NCBI RefSeq assembly: GCF_000444875.1
Contig: NC_021985.1
Coordinates: forward strand, 3,977,535-4,041,534
Direction of reading: 5' to 3'
Length of the DNA stretch: 64,000 nt
Source: Streptomyces collinus Tu 365
GTDB taxonomy: Bacteria; Actinomycetota; Actinomycetes; Streptomycetales; Streptomycetaceae
Shown: positions 35,709 to 43,637 of the stretch, one piece after another
Numbering within the stretch: the stretch's first letter is position 1
Layout: each line of letters begins with the position of its first letter
Program-made: the position numbers and the translations under genes
Notes under the pieces: generated by a model
The model's input: the letters and a program-made list of their open reading frames with translations, nothing else
What the model was told of the DNA's origin: nothing
Databases searched by the model: none

Positions 35709-36433
35709 TCACGCCTTCCGTACGCGTCCTCGTAGCCACCGCGGTCCCGGCCGAACGGGACGCGGTGGCAGGGGCGTTCCCCGGCCCTGGAGCCGGGGAG
35801 AGCGCACTGCCCGGAACGGTCCGCGTGGTGCACGCGGCCACCGGGTTCGACCTGCTGGCCGCCGGTGTGGGACCGGCTCTCGCCGCCGCCTCCACCGCCA
35901 CGGCGCTCACCGCCGCGGCCCTGGCCGGCCGCCCCTACGGCCTGGTCGTCTCGGCCGGGATCGGCGGCGGCTTCCAGCCCGCCGCGCCGCTCGGCTCACT
36001 CGTCGTCGCCGACGCGATCACCGCGGCCGACCTGGGCGCCGAGACGGCCGACGGCTTCCTGCCGGTCACCGAACTCGGCTTCGGCACCGTCACCCACCGG
36101 CCGCCGAAATCACTCGTACGAGTCGCGTGCGGGGCCACCGGCGCACGCGCCGGCACCGTCCTGACCGTCTCCACCGTCACCGGGACCGCCGCCCGCGCCG
36201 CCGAGCTGCGCGACCGGCACCCCGGCGCCCTCGCCGAGGGCATGGAGGGGTTCGGGGTCGCCGAGGCCGCCGCCGCGCACGGGGTGCCCGTCCTGGAGGT
36301 CCGCGCGGTCTCCAACCCGGTGGGCCCCCGCGACCGCGCCGCCTGGCGCATCGGCGACGCGCTCACCGCCCTCACCGAGGCGTTCGGGAAGCTCGCGCCC
36401 GCACTGGAGAGTTGGAACCCGCATGACCACTGA
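35705..36433 (+). CDS. mqnB: futalosine hydrolase, apparent CTG start
   Basis: About 242 residues. It cleaves futalosine to dehypoxanthinylfutalosine in the futalosine route to menaquinone, next to mqnD. The fold is the nucleoside phosphorylase/MTAN type: LVVSAGIGGGFQPAAPLGSLVVAD, the catalytic-region EGMEGFGVAEAAA, and AVSNPVGPRDRAAWRIGDAL near the end. The start is unusual. The conserved N-terminus VRVLVATAVPAERDAVAG lies before any ATG or GTG in frame, and the first usual codon (GTG 35764) would delete it. The only codon that fits is CTG 35705, overlapping the DUF2771 stop. A weak AAGAAGG lies upstream. Confidence 0.85.
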   Translation: MITPSVRVLVATAVPAERDAVAGAFPGPGAGESALPGTVRVVHAATGFDLLAAGVGPALAAASTATALTAAALAGRPYGLVVSAGIGGGFQPAAPLGSLVVADAITAADLGAETADGFLPVTELGFGTVTHRPPKSLVRVACGATGARAGTVLTVSTVTGTAARAAELRDRHPGALAEGMEGFGVAEAAAAHGVPVLEVRAVSNPVGPRDRAAWRIGDALTALTEAFGKLAPALESWNPHDH

Positions 36434-37271
36434 ACCCCTGCAGATCGCCTACTCCCCCTGCCCGAACGACACGTTCGTCTTCGACGCCCTCGCCCACGGC
36501 CGGATCCCCGGCGCGCCCGCGCTCGACGTCACCTTCGCCGACATCGACATCACCAACGGCATGGCCGAGCGCGGGGAGTTCGACGTACTGAAGGTGTCGT
36601 ACGCCGTGCTGCCGTACGTCCTGGACGACTACGCGCTGCTGCCGTGCGGCGGCGCGCTGGGCCGGGGCTGCGGGCCGCTGGTGCTGACCCGGGAGGACGG
36701 CGCCGAGCTGACGGGCCGTACGGTCGCGGTGCCCAGCGAGCGGTCGACCGCGTACCTGCTGTTCCGGCTGTGGGCGGCGGACACGCTCCCCGGCGGGGTC
36801 GGCGAGATCGTGGTCATGCCGTTCGACGAGATCATGCCGGCCGTGCGCGACGGCAAGGTGGACGCCGGGCTCGTCATCCACGAGGCCCGCTTCACCTACC
36901 AGAACTACGGGCTGCACAAGCTCGCCGACATGGGCGAGCACTGGGAGCGCACCACCGGGCTGCCGATCCCGCTGGGCGCGATCATCGCCAGGCGCTCGCT
37001 CGGCGCCCCGGCGCTCGGCCGGATCGCCGACGCCGTCAAGGCGTCCGTACGGGCCGCCTGGGACGACCCCGAGGTCTCCCGGCCGTACGTGATGGAGCAC
37101 GCCCAGGAGATGGACCCGGCCGTCGCGGACCAGCACATCGGGCTGTACGTCAACGAGTTCACCGCCGACCTCGGCGAGGACGGCTACGCGGCGATCCGCG
37201 GGCTGCTCACCCGCGCGGCGGCCGAGGGACTGGTGCCGCCCCTCGGCCCGGACGCGCTCGCCTTCCCCTGA
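36423..37271 (+). CDS. mqnD: 1,4-dihydroxy-6-naphthoate synthase
   Basis: 282 residues. It converts cyclic dehypoxanthinylfutalosine to 1,4-dihydroxy-6-naphthoate in menaquinone synthesis. Family motifs are YSPCPNDTFVFDALAHGRI at the N-terminus, DVLKVSYAVLP near residue 55, and HEARFTYQNYGL near 155, in a periplasmic-binding-protein-like fold. The start overlaps mqnB by 11 bases, so the two make one operon. The gene ends 31 bases before the convergent cold-shock gene. Confidence 0.95.
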   Translation: MTTEPLQIAYSPCPNDTFVFDALAHGRIPGAPALDVTFADIDITNGMAERGEFDVLKVSYAVLPYVLDDYALLPCGGALGRGCGPLVLTREDGAELTGRTVAVPSERSTAYLLFRLWAADTLPGGVGEIVVMPFDEIMPAVRDGKVDAGLVIHEARFTYQNYGLHKLADMGEHWERTTGLPIPLGAIIARRSLGAPALGRIADAVKASVRAAWDDPEVSRPYVMEHAQEMDPAVADQHIGLYVNEFTADLGEDGYAAIRGLLTRAAAEGLVPPLGPDALAFP

Positions 37272-37302
37272 GGGTCACCGCTCCCCCGGGGCCGGCCGAG
37301 GG

Positions 37303-37686
37303 TCACACGTCGAGCTGGTCGGCGACCGCGCGCAGCAGGCCGGCGATCTGCTTGCCGGAGGTCTTCTCCGGGTAGCGGCCCCGCTCGAGTCCCGGGGTGA
37401 TGTTCTCCAGGAGAGTCGTCAGGTCCTGCACGATGGAGGCCAGCTCGTCGGGCTTCTTGCGCTGGGCCGCCGCGACGGACGGGGTGGGATCGAGCACGGT
37501 CACGGAGAGTGCCTGGTCACCGCGCTGGCCGGCGACCACGCCGAACTCCACGCGCTGGCCCGGCTTGAGCGCGTCGACTCCGGCGGGGAGGACCGAGGAA
37601 TGCACGAAGACGTCACCGCCGTCGTCGCGGGAGAGGAAGCCGAAGCCCTTCTCGCTGTTGAACCATTTGACCTTGCCGGTAGGCAC
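37303..37686 (-). CDS. cold-shock-domain protein with C-terminal extension
   Basis: 127 residues. The N-terminal cold-shock domain (GKVKWFNSEKGFGFLSRDD, VFVHSSVLPAG) has both RNP motifs and binds single-stranded nucleic acid. An extra ~60 residues follow (KKPDELASIVQDLTTLLENI), predicted helical and typical of the longer streptomycete CspB-like proteins. Start GTG 37686 is preceded by a run of GAGGAC repeats. The role is RNA chaperoning or antitermination; target RNAs are unknown. Confidence 0.92.
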   Translation of the reverse strand: MPTGKVKWFNSEKGFGFLSRDDGGDVFVHSSVLPAGVDALKPGQRVEFGVVAGQRGDQALSVTVLDPTPSVAAAQRKKPDELASIVQDLTTLLENITPGLERGRYPEKTSGKQIAGLLRAVADQLDV

Positions 37687-37690
37687 GTCT

Positions 37691-37711
37691 GTCCTCGTCC
37701 TCGTCCTCGTC
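37691..37711 (-). promoter_or_regulatory. repeated Shine-Dalgarno tract before the cold-shock gene
   Basis: Three tandem copies of the six-base unit GAGGAC on the minus strand end a few bases before GTG 37686. Each copy can pair with 16S rRNA, giving several ribosome docking sites. Confidence 0.6.
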
Positions 37712-37858
37712 GGGAAAATGCTTCGTAATCGGCTCTCGACAGCCCCGGGGCGGATCGATCGTGACCCGCCGACACCATGCGCTACCGAGCGCTACCAAGG
37801 CTAATGGTCTTCGGGCGGGTGACAAGACGTCCCCCGGTTGTTCTCTCGGGCTGGGAAC

Positions 37859-37864
37859 TACCCT
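37859..37864 (+). promoter_or_regulatory. -10 hexamer of a leaderless promoter
   Basis: TACCCT ends six bases before GTG 37871, the start of the two-helix membrane protein. Confidence 0.5.
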
Positions 37865-37870
37865 GGTCCG

Positions 37871-38122
37871 GTGCGTGACAAAACCCAAACGAATTCCACC
37901 GGGCCCGGTGACCGGCTGATCCGCGCCGGTGCCGTCGTGTTCTTCCTCGGGGCCCTGGCCACGATGGTCACCATGGCACCGCTGTTCTTCGGCGCGAAGC
38001 CTTTCCCGACCTACATGTTCGGATTGAGCATGCTCATGGCCGTCGGATTCCTCGTCGCCGCCGCGGGCGTGCTGCGTTCGGTCGCCGCCGGCCGGCGTCA
38101 GGCGCGGGGCGCCGCCCGGTGA
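37871..38122 (+). CDS. small two-helix membrane protein
   Basis: 83 residues with two membrane helices (AGAVVFFLGALATMVTMAPLFF and FGLSMLMAVGFLVAAAGVLR), a polar N-terminus (RDKTQTNSTGPGDR) and an Arg-rich tail. It resembles short conserved streptomycete membrane proteins of unknown function. The start is fixed by the -10 hexamer six bases upstream (leaderless). The last 25 bases overlap the 3' end of the convergent HAD gene. Confidence 0.78.
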   Translation: MRDKTQTNSTGPGDRLIRAGAVVFFLGALATMVTMAPLFFGAKPFPTYMFGLSMLMAVGFLVAAAGVLRSVAAGRRQARGAAR

Positions 38123-38724
38123 CCGGCCAGCCAGCGCGGGAAGGCGGACAGGTCGTCGAGCACGACGTCCGCCCCGGCCGCCCGTAGCTCACCGCCGTCG
38201 CACGGCCCGGTGGCCACGGCGACCGACAGCGCGCCCGCCGCGCGGGCACCGCGCACGTCACCGACGTGGTCGCCGACGTACACGCTCGCGCCGTACGCGC
38301 GCAGGGCCTCCGCCTTCTGCTCGGCCCACAGGTCGCCCACCACCACGTCGGGCGAGATGCCCAGGTGGGCGAGGTGCAGCTTGGCGTTCGGCTCGTACTT
38401 GGCGGTGACCACCATGGTCCGCCCGCCGGCCGCCCGCACCGCCTCGACGGCCTCCCGCGCCCCCGCCATGGCGGGCGTCGCGGCGATCGCGAACGACGGG
38501 TACATCTCCCGGTACAGGTCGGCCACGGCGGCGACCTCCCCGGCCGGGAACCAGTTCACCAGCTCCTCGGCGAGCGGCGGCCCGAGCCGGGTCACCGCCA
38601 GGTCCGCGTCGATGTACGTCCCGGTCCGCTCCGCCAGCGCCACGTAGCAGGCGCGGATGCCCGGCCGGGAGTCGATGAGCGTCATGTCGAGGTCGAAGCC
38701 GACGGTGAGGGCGGGGAGCGTCAT
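38098..38724 (-). CDS. HAD-superfamily hydrolase
   Basis: 208 residues. HAD motif I is GFDLDMTLIDSR (nucleophile and acid-base Asp), motif II MVVTAKYEP, and motif III/IV VYVGDHVGDVRGARAAG; a helical cap lies between I and II. This is the phosphoglycolate phosphatase-like subgroup; the substrate is unknown. ATG 38724 was chosen as it begins right before the first strand. It overlaps the convergent small membrane-protein gene, and a degenerate repeat array lies upstream. Confidence 0.88.
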   Translation of the reverse strand: MTLPALTVGFDLDMTLIDSRPGIRACYVALAERTGTYIDADLAVTRLGPPLAEELVNWFPAGEVAAVADLYREMYPSFAIAATPAMAGAREAVEAVRAAGGRTMVVTAKYEPNAKLHLAHLGISPDVVVGDLWAEQKAEALRAYGASVYVGDHVGDVRGARAAGALSVAVATGPCDGGELRAAGADVVLDDLSAFPRWLAGHRAAPRA

Positions 38725-38790
38725 GCGGGCCATTGTGCCGGGCCCTCCCGACGGCACGGCCCGCGCCCCTGGGTGCCAGGGTCCGCGCTG

Positions 38791-39127
38791 GGAGCGCCGG
38801 ATCGCGCCCCTGCGCGTCAGTGCCCGCCCCGGGAACGCCGGACCGCACCCCTGGGCGTCACGGCCCGGCCCCCACCCAGAACGCCAGATCCCGCCCCCGG
38901 GGCATCAGGGGCCGCGCCCAGAACGGCAGACCACGGCCCCGGGGCATCAGGGCCGCACCGTGAACGCCGAACGGCGCCCCCGGGCACCATGGCCCCACCC
39001 AAAACGCCAGACCACGCCCCCGGGGCATCACGGCCCCCACCCGGAACCACACCCCCGGAGCATCAAGGGCCGCGCGCCCAGAGCGCCGAACCGCGCCCCG
39101 GGCATCACGGCCGGCGCTGGGAGCGCC
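38791..39127. repeat. degenerate ~41-bp tandem repeat array
   Basis: At least eight imperfect units, with anchors GGAGCGCC/GGAACGCC/AGAACGCC at 38791, 38832, 38878, 38920, 38961, 39001, 39043, 39080 and 39120. The typical inside is AGACCACGCCCCCGGGGCAT then CACGGCCC. It fills the whole space between the HAD gene and the upstream membrane-protein gene and runs into the 3' end of the latter. It is over 300 bases without a gene. Confidence 0.85.
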
Positions 39128-40142
39128 AGACCAGGAACAGGGCCGAGGCCAGCGCCGCGCCGCGTACCACCCAGGGCCAGGTCTCGGCCAGGGCGTCGTT
39201 CATGTGGCCGTGCGCGATGGGTTCGCCCCAGCGGCCGTTGTCGCGGCCCCAGAGCCAGACCAGGCCGGCCGCGAGCGCCAGGGAGGGCACGCCCAGCACG
39301 GCCCACTTGGTCTCCGCCGGGGTCAGCCGCCGGGAGCCGTAGGCGATCAGCCAGCCGAGGAGCAGCGCGAACCAGTTGCCGAGCGCGGCGCCCGCGACCA
39401 GCGCGGCCGCGGCGAGCAGCAGCAGCGGGTTGGTCCAGCCGGCGGCGGGGCGCGGCAGCAGCCGGCGCGCAGGGGCGGCGGGGACGGCGGGGACGGCGCG
39501 CCCGAACAGCCGGCGGCGGGTGGTGGCCGGATCCGCCGCGGGTTCCTCGGCCACCGCCTCCGCCGCCTCCTGCGGCCGCGCCTGGGCGCCCGGTTCCTTC
39601 CCGGTCTCCTTCGGGGGGCGTCTGAGCAGGTCGGGGATCTCCACCCCGCCCGTGAACCCGGGCACCTCGTCACCGGCCGGCGACCCGAACGGACTGCCCT
39701 GCACCCGCCACCAGTCGGGCTCGGCCGCGCTGTCCCCGAGTTCGTGCGCGGCGGCCAGGTGCGGCGGGGCCGCGGCGTCCTGCCGGGCGGGCTGCTCCGG
39801 CTCGGCGGGACGCGGCCGCGGCACGACCCGGCGCAGCCCCTTGGGGCGCGGTGCCGGTTCGGGGGCCTCGGGCTGGACGGGCACGGCGGCGGCCGGCGGC
39901 TGGGGCGTGCCCCCCGTGCCGCCCGCGGCCTCGACCACCTGGTCGGGGGTGCCGAGCCGGTCCAGGATGCGGCGGACCGCGGCGGGGCTGTCCACCGCCG
40001 TCCTGGCCCGGTGCCGGTCGATCTCGTTGCGCAGCTCCGACACCAGCCGCATGCGCGTGGCCGACGGCAGCTGCCGCTGCTGGGCGACGTCCCCGACGCG
40101 GCTCAGATACTCGTAGACGACCTGGTCGCTCTCGATCCCCAC
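39105..40142 (-). CDS. membrane protein with N-terminal HAAS-like domain
   Basis: 345 residues. The first ~70 residues (VYEYLSRVGDVAQQRQL, RLVSELRNEIDRHRA, ILDRLGTPDQVVEAA) form a HAAS/DUF1700-type helical domain that occurs on membrane proteins paired with PadR regulators. A long Pro/Ala/Glu-rich linker follows, then about four membrane helices (PLLLLAAAALVAGAALGNWF to the C-terminus). Function is unknown and no PadR gene is adjacent. ATG 40142 is preceded by CGGAGGGG. The C-terminal codons lie in the edge of the ~41-bp repeat. Confidence 0.75.
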   Translation of the reverse strand: MGIESDQVVYEYLSRVGDVAQQRQLPSATRMRLVSELRNEIDRHRARTAVDSPAAVRRILDRLGTPDQVVEAAGGTGGTPQPPAAAVPVQPEAPEPAPRPKGLRRVVPRPRPAEPEQPARQDAAAPPHLAAAHELGDSAAEPDWWRVQGSPFGSPAGDEVPGFTGGVEIPDLLRRPPKETGKEPGAQARPQEAAEAVAEEPAADPATTRRRLFGRAVPAVPAAPARRLLPRPAAGWTNPLLLLAAAALVAGAALGNWFALLLGWLIAYGSRRLTPAETKWAVLGVPSLALAAGLVWLWGRDNGRWGEPIAHGHMNDALAETWPWVVRGAALASALFLVWRSQRRP

Positions 40143-40299
40143 GGAAAACCCCTCCGGGGCAGCGGTGGTGAAACCCCGTCGGACGAAGGTACCGCGTACG
40201 GCCCCCGAGGGCGGCCCGGGTGGGCCCGGGGCCCGCCGCCGGGCCCGCCCGTGGCGGCGAGGCCGCCCGCAACACCCCTACGACCGGCCGCCCTGCGAG

Positions 40300-40305
40300 T
40301 ACCGT
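40300..40305 (+). promoter_or_regulatory. -10 hexamer of a leaderless helicase-associated gene promoter
   Basis: TACCGT ends seven bases before ATG 40313. Confidence 0.5.
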
Positions 40306-40312
40306 GGGCAGG

Positions 40313-42850
40313 ATGAGCAGCGCCCACACGACCCCGTCGGCCCCCCGCTCCCTCGCGGAAGCGCTCCGCGCGCGGGACGACGCCTCGCTGGCCGCGCTCC
40401 TGCGCAGCCGACCCGATCTCATCACGCCCGTCCCCACCGACCTCACCCAGCTCGCCACCCGCGCCGGCACCCGTGCCTCGGTGCTGCGCGCGCTGGAGCG
40501 GCTCGACCGGTTCGCGCTGCAGACCGCGGAGGCGCTCGCGGTGGCCCCGGACCCGGCGTCGTACGGGACACTGCTCGGACTGATGGCGGGGGACGCCGGA
40601 GCGGCGGGCGTGGCCGCCGCGCTGCCCCGGGCCCTCGCCACCCTGCGCGAACAGGCCCTGGTATGGGGGGACGACGAGCGGCTGCGCCTGGTGCGCACCG
40701 CCCGGGAACTGCTCGCGCCGACCCCGCAGCACCCCTCCCCGACCGGTCTCGGCCCGACCGTGCAGGAGGCCACCTCGGGCATGTCGCCGGGGCGGATCCA
40801 GGAGATCGTCACCACCGCCGGGCTCACCACGACCCACGACTCGGTCTCCGCCGTGGCCGCGCTCACCGCCCTGTTCACGCACCGGGGGAAGATGGCCGCG
40901 CTGCTCGCCGACGCCCCGGAGGCCGCCCTGGAGGTGCTGTCCCGGCTGGTGTGGGGGCCGCCGTACGGGCAGGTCACCCCCGAGCCGGCCGCCCATCTGC
41001 GCTGGCTGCTGGACCGCGGTCTGCTGCTGCCCACCGCGCCGGGCACGGTCGTGCTGCCCCGCGAGGTCGCCCTGCACCTGCGCGAGGGCCGCGCCCACCG
41101 CGAGCCCGAGCCGCTGCCCCCCGCCGTGGAACCGGCCGCGGTGCACGGCCCCCAGGTGGTGGACGCCACCGCCGCCGGGCAGGCCTACACCGCCCTGGCC
41201 ACCGTCGAGGAACTGCTGAAGGACTGGGACGAGGGCGGCCCGGCCGTGCTGCGAGCCGGCGGGCTCAGCGTGCGCGACCTGAAGCGGACGGCCGTCGCCC
41301 TCGACGTGTCCGAGCCGGTGGCCGCCTTCTGGGTCGAGCTGGCGTACGCGGCGGGCCTGCTCGCCTCCGACGGCGAGGCCGACGAGCGGTTCGCGGCCAC
41401 CCCCGGCTACGACGAGTGGCTCGAGCAACCCGCCGCCGAACGCTGGGCCCGGCTGGCCGAGGTCTGGCTGACGGCCACCCGGACGCCGGGGCTGGTCGGC
41501 GGGCGGGACGCCAAGGACCGCACGCTGTCCGCGCTGGGCCCGGGCCTCGACCGGTCGGCGGCGTCCGAGGTACGGCACCGGGTACTGACCCTGCTGGCCG
41601 GGCTGCCGCACGGCGCCGCGCCCGGCACCGAGTCGGTGCTGGCCCGGCTGCGCTGGGAACGCCCGCTGCGCGGCCCGCGCACCGACGACGACCTGCGCTC
41701 CCGGCTGGCCCGCTGGACCCTGGAGGAGGCCGAGCTGCTCGGCGTCACCGGGCGGGGTGCGCTCTCGGCCCACGGGCGGGCGCTGCTGGGGATGCCCGCC
41801 GCCCCCGCGGCCGCCGCCCCCGAGGAGTCCTCCGGTCCCGGCGACAAGCTGCCCGTCCACCATCACCACGTGCCCCCGGCCGCCGAACCCCTCCCCGGCC
41901 CCGAACGGGCCGCCGCAGCGGCGGCCGCGGCCCGGCTGCTCGCGCCGCTGCTGCCCGAACCGCTGGACCACGTGCTGCTCCAGGCCGACCTGACGGCGGT
42001 GGCCCCCGGCCCGCTCCGGCGTCCGCTCGCCGACGTGCTCGGGGTCCTCGCGGACGTCGAGTCCAAGGGCGGCGCGACCGTCTACCGGTTCACGCCGGCC
42101 TCCGTGCGGCGCGCCCTGGACGCCGGCCGCACCGCCGCCGACGTGCACGCCTTCCTCGCCGCGCACTCCCGCACGCCGGTCCCGCAGCCGCTGGCGTACC
42201 TGGTCGACGACGTGGCGCGCAGACACGGGCACCTGCGGGTGGGCGCCGCCTCGGCGTACGTGCGCTGCGACGACGACGCCCTGCTCAACGAGATCCTCGC
42301 CGACCGGCGGGCGGCCGCGCTGGGGCTGCGCCGGCTGGCCCCGACCGTCCTGGCCACCCGGTCGGACCCGGCCGCGCTCCTGGAGGGCCTGCGCGCGATG
42401 GGCTACGCGCCCGCCGCCGAGTCCGCCGAGGGCGATGTGCTCATCGCCCGGGCCCACTCCCACCGCACCCCGCCGCGGACCGCGCCCGAACCGGTGCCGG
42501 ACGGCCCGCCGGCGCCCGACGCCACCCTGCTGGGGGCCGCGATCCGCGCGATCCGGGCCGGTGACCTGGCCGCGACCGCGCCGCGCAAGCCCTCGGGCGA
42601 CCGGCCGGCCGGCGGCGAGCTGCCCCGCACCTCCTCCGCCGAGACCCTGGCCACCATGCAGGCCGCCGTCCTGACCGGCGAGTCGGTGTGGATCGGCTAC
42701 GTCAACGCGGAGGGCAGCGCCAGCCAGCGCGTCATCGCCCCGATCCGGGTCGAGGGCGGCTTCGTGACGGCGTACGACCACACGGCCGACGAGGTGCGGA
42801 CGTACCCCCTGCACCGGGTCACGGGGGTCGCCGAGCTGGCCGAGGACTAG
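40313..42850 (+). CDS. helicase-associated (Helicase_C_3) protein with WYL-like C-terminus
   Basis: 845 residues. The N-terminal part has winged-helix-like repeats (SLAEALRARDDASLAALL, TRASVLRALERLDRFAL). The centre carries the Helicase_C_3 domain: PLLPEPLDHVLLQADLTAVAP near residue 545 and LADVLGVLADVESKGGATVYRFTP. The C-terminus (VWIGYVNAEGSASQRVIAP, ending VRTYPLHRVTGVAEL) has the strand pattern of a WYL domain. No Walker motifs are present, so it is not itself a helicase. Mycobacteria keep a homologous gene next to ercc3; here XPB follows at 43638. A cofactor of XPB-type repair is the natural inference. It is transcribed leaderless. Confidence 0.82.
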   Translation: MSSAHTTPSAPRSLAEALRARDDASLAALLRSRPDLITPVPTDLTQLATRAGTRASVLRALERLDRFALQTAEALAVAPDPASYGTLLGLMAGDAGAAGVAAALPRALATLREQALVWGDDERLRLVRTARELLAPTPQHPSPTGLGPTVQEATSGMSPGRIQEIVTTAGLTTTHDSVSAVAALTALFTHRGKMAALLADAPEAALEVLSRLVWGPPYGQVTPEPAAHLRWLLDRGLLLPTAPGTVVLPREVALHLREGRAHREPEPLPPAVEPAAVHGPQVVDATAAGQAYTALATVEELLKDWDEGGPAVLRAGGLSVRDLKRTAVALDVSEPVAAFWVELAYAAGLLASDGEADERFAATPGYDEWLEQPAAERWARLAEVWLTATRTPGLVGGRDAKDRTLSALGPGLDRSAASEVRHRVLTLLAGLPHGAAPGTESVLARLRWERPLRGPRTDDDLRSRLARWTLEEAELLGVTGRGALSAHGRALLGMPAAPAAAAPEESSGPGDKLPVHHHHVPPAAEPLPGPERAAAAAAAARLLAPLLPEPLDHVLLQADLTAVAPGPLRRPLADVLGVLADVESKGGATVYRFTPASVRRALDAGRTAADVHAFLAAHSRTPVPQPLAYLVDDVARRHGHLRVGAASAYVRCDDDALLNEILADRRAAALGLRRLAPTVLATRSDPAALLEGLRAMGYAPAAESAEGDVLIARAHSHRTPPRTAPEPVPDGPPAPDATLLGAAIRAIRAGDLAATAPRKPSGDRPAGGELPRTSSAETLATMQAAVLTGESVWIGYVNAEGSASQRVIAPIRVEGGFVTAYDHTADEVRTYPLHRVTGVAELAED

Positions 42851-42937
42851 GGCCTGCCCAGCGGGCCCGCACCAGCGGGCCGGGGACGGCCGAGGACCGG
42901 TGGGACGACCGGGCCGACCGGCCGGGACGGCCCCGGG

Positions 42938-43483
42938 TCAGCAGTCGGCGACCGGGGCGTCCGGGGGCAGGTGGAAGTGGGCGCGGGCGGCCTTCTCCAG
43001 AACGTCGGACGGCACCACGTCGCCGGGGCCGGGCTCGGACAGGGGGCCGAAGTGGCTCGCCACCCAGGCCCCGCCGCCCTCGCCGTCGGGCGCCTCCTCC
43101 CGCGACACCACCCGGAAACCGCCGGGCGCGGCCGCGTCCCGCTCGAGGCGCACCACCTGCGGAACCTCGTCTCCGCTGCACTCCACCAGGGTTCCGCGGC
43201 GCACCCCGTACTCCGCGCACCGCGTGGTCACCCCGGCCCGTACGACGCCGTCCCGCTCGTCGAGGTCCCGCGGCTCGGCCCCGCAGAACCACCGCGCGCG
43301 CAGCGCGGGCACCGTCTCCCCGTACCCGCTGCCCCGCTCGTCGGCCACCAGCCGGGCCTCGATCACCGGCCGCACCTCGTCCCACAGGTGCCGGTCCAAC
43401 CGCCCCGGCCCCGCGGCCCACAGCCCGGTCAGCACCAGCACCACCGAGGCTCCCCCACCGGTCAGCCACCTGCTCGTGGACAT
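42938..43483 (-). CDS. small exported or membrane-anchored protein of unknown function
   Basis: 181 residues. A single N-terminal hydrophobic helix (GGASVVLVLTGLWAAG) could be a signal or anchor. The rest is polar, with four cysteines (ARWFCGAEP, TTRCAEYG, LVECSGDE and the C-terminal ADC) compatible with two disulfides outside the cell. No family recognised. ATG 43483 was chosen with GAGAGGGGG upstream. It is inserted between the Helicase_C_3 gene and XPB in the opposite direction. Confidence 0.7.
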   Translation of the reverse strand: MSTSRWLTGGGASVVLVLTGLWAAGPGRLDRHLWDEVRPVIEARLVADERGSGYGETVPALRARWFCGAEPRDLDERDGVVRAGVTTRCAEYGVRRGTLVECSGDEVPQVVRLERDAAAPGGFRVVSREEAPDGEGGGAWVASHFGPLSEPGPGDVVPSDVLEKAARAHFHLPPDAPVADC

Positions 43484-43637
43484 CGCCGCGCCCCCTCTCC
43501 CGGTCGACGGGCCGCGCCCCGGCGCCGCCCCCGCAGGCAAGACTCGCGGCCGGGGCCCATGGTTGCGGCGGCCCCGGCCCGATCACCCGCCGGTAGGGCA
43601 CACTGGACGTTTGGCCGTGCCGAAGGGAAGTGCGTAG

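Noticed and set aside
38791..39127. Possible CRISPR array
   Set aside because: The units are contiguous and degenerate, with no unique spacers and no cas genes in the window.
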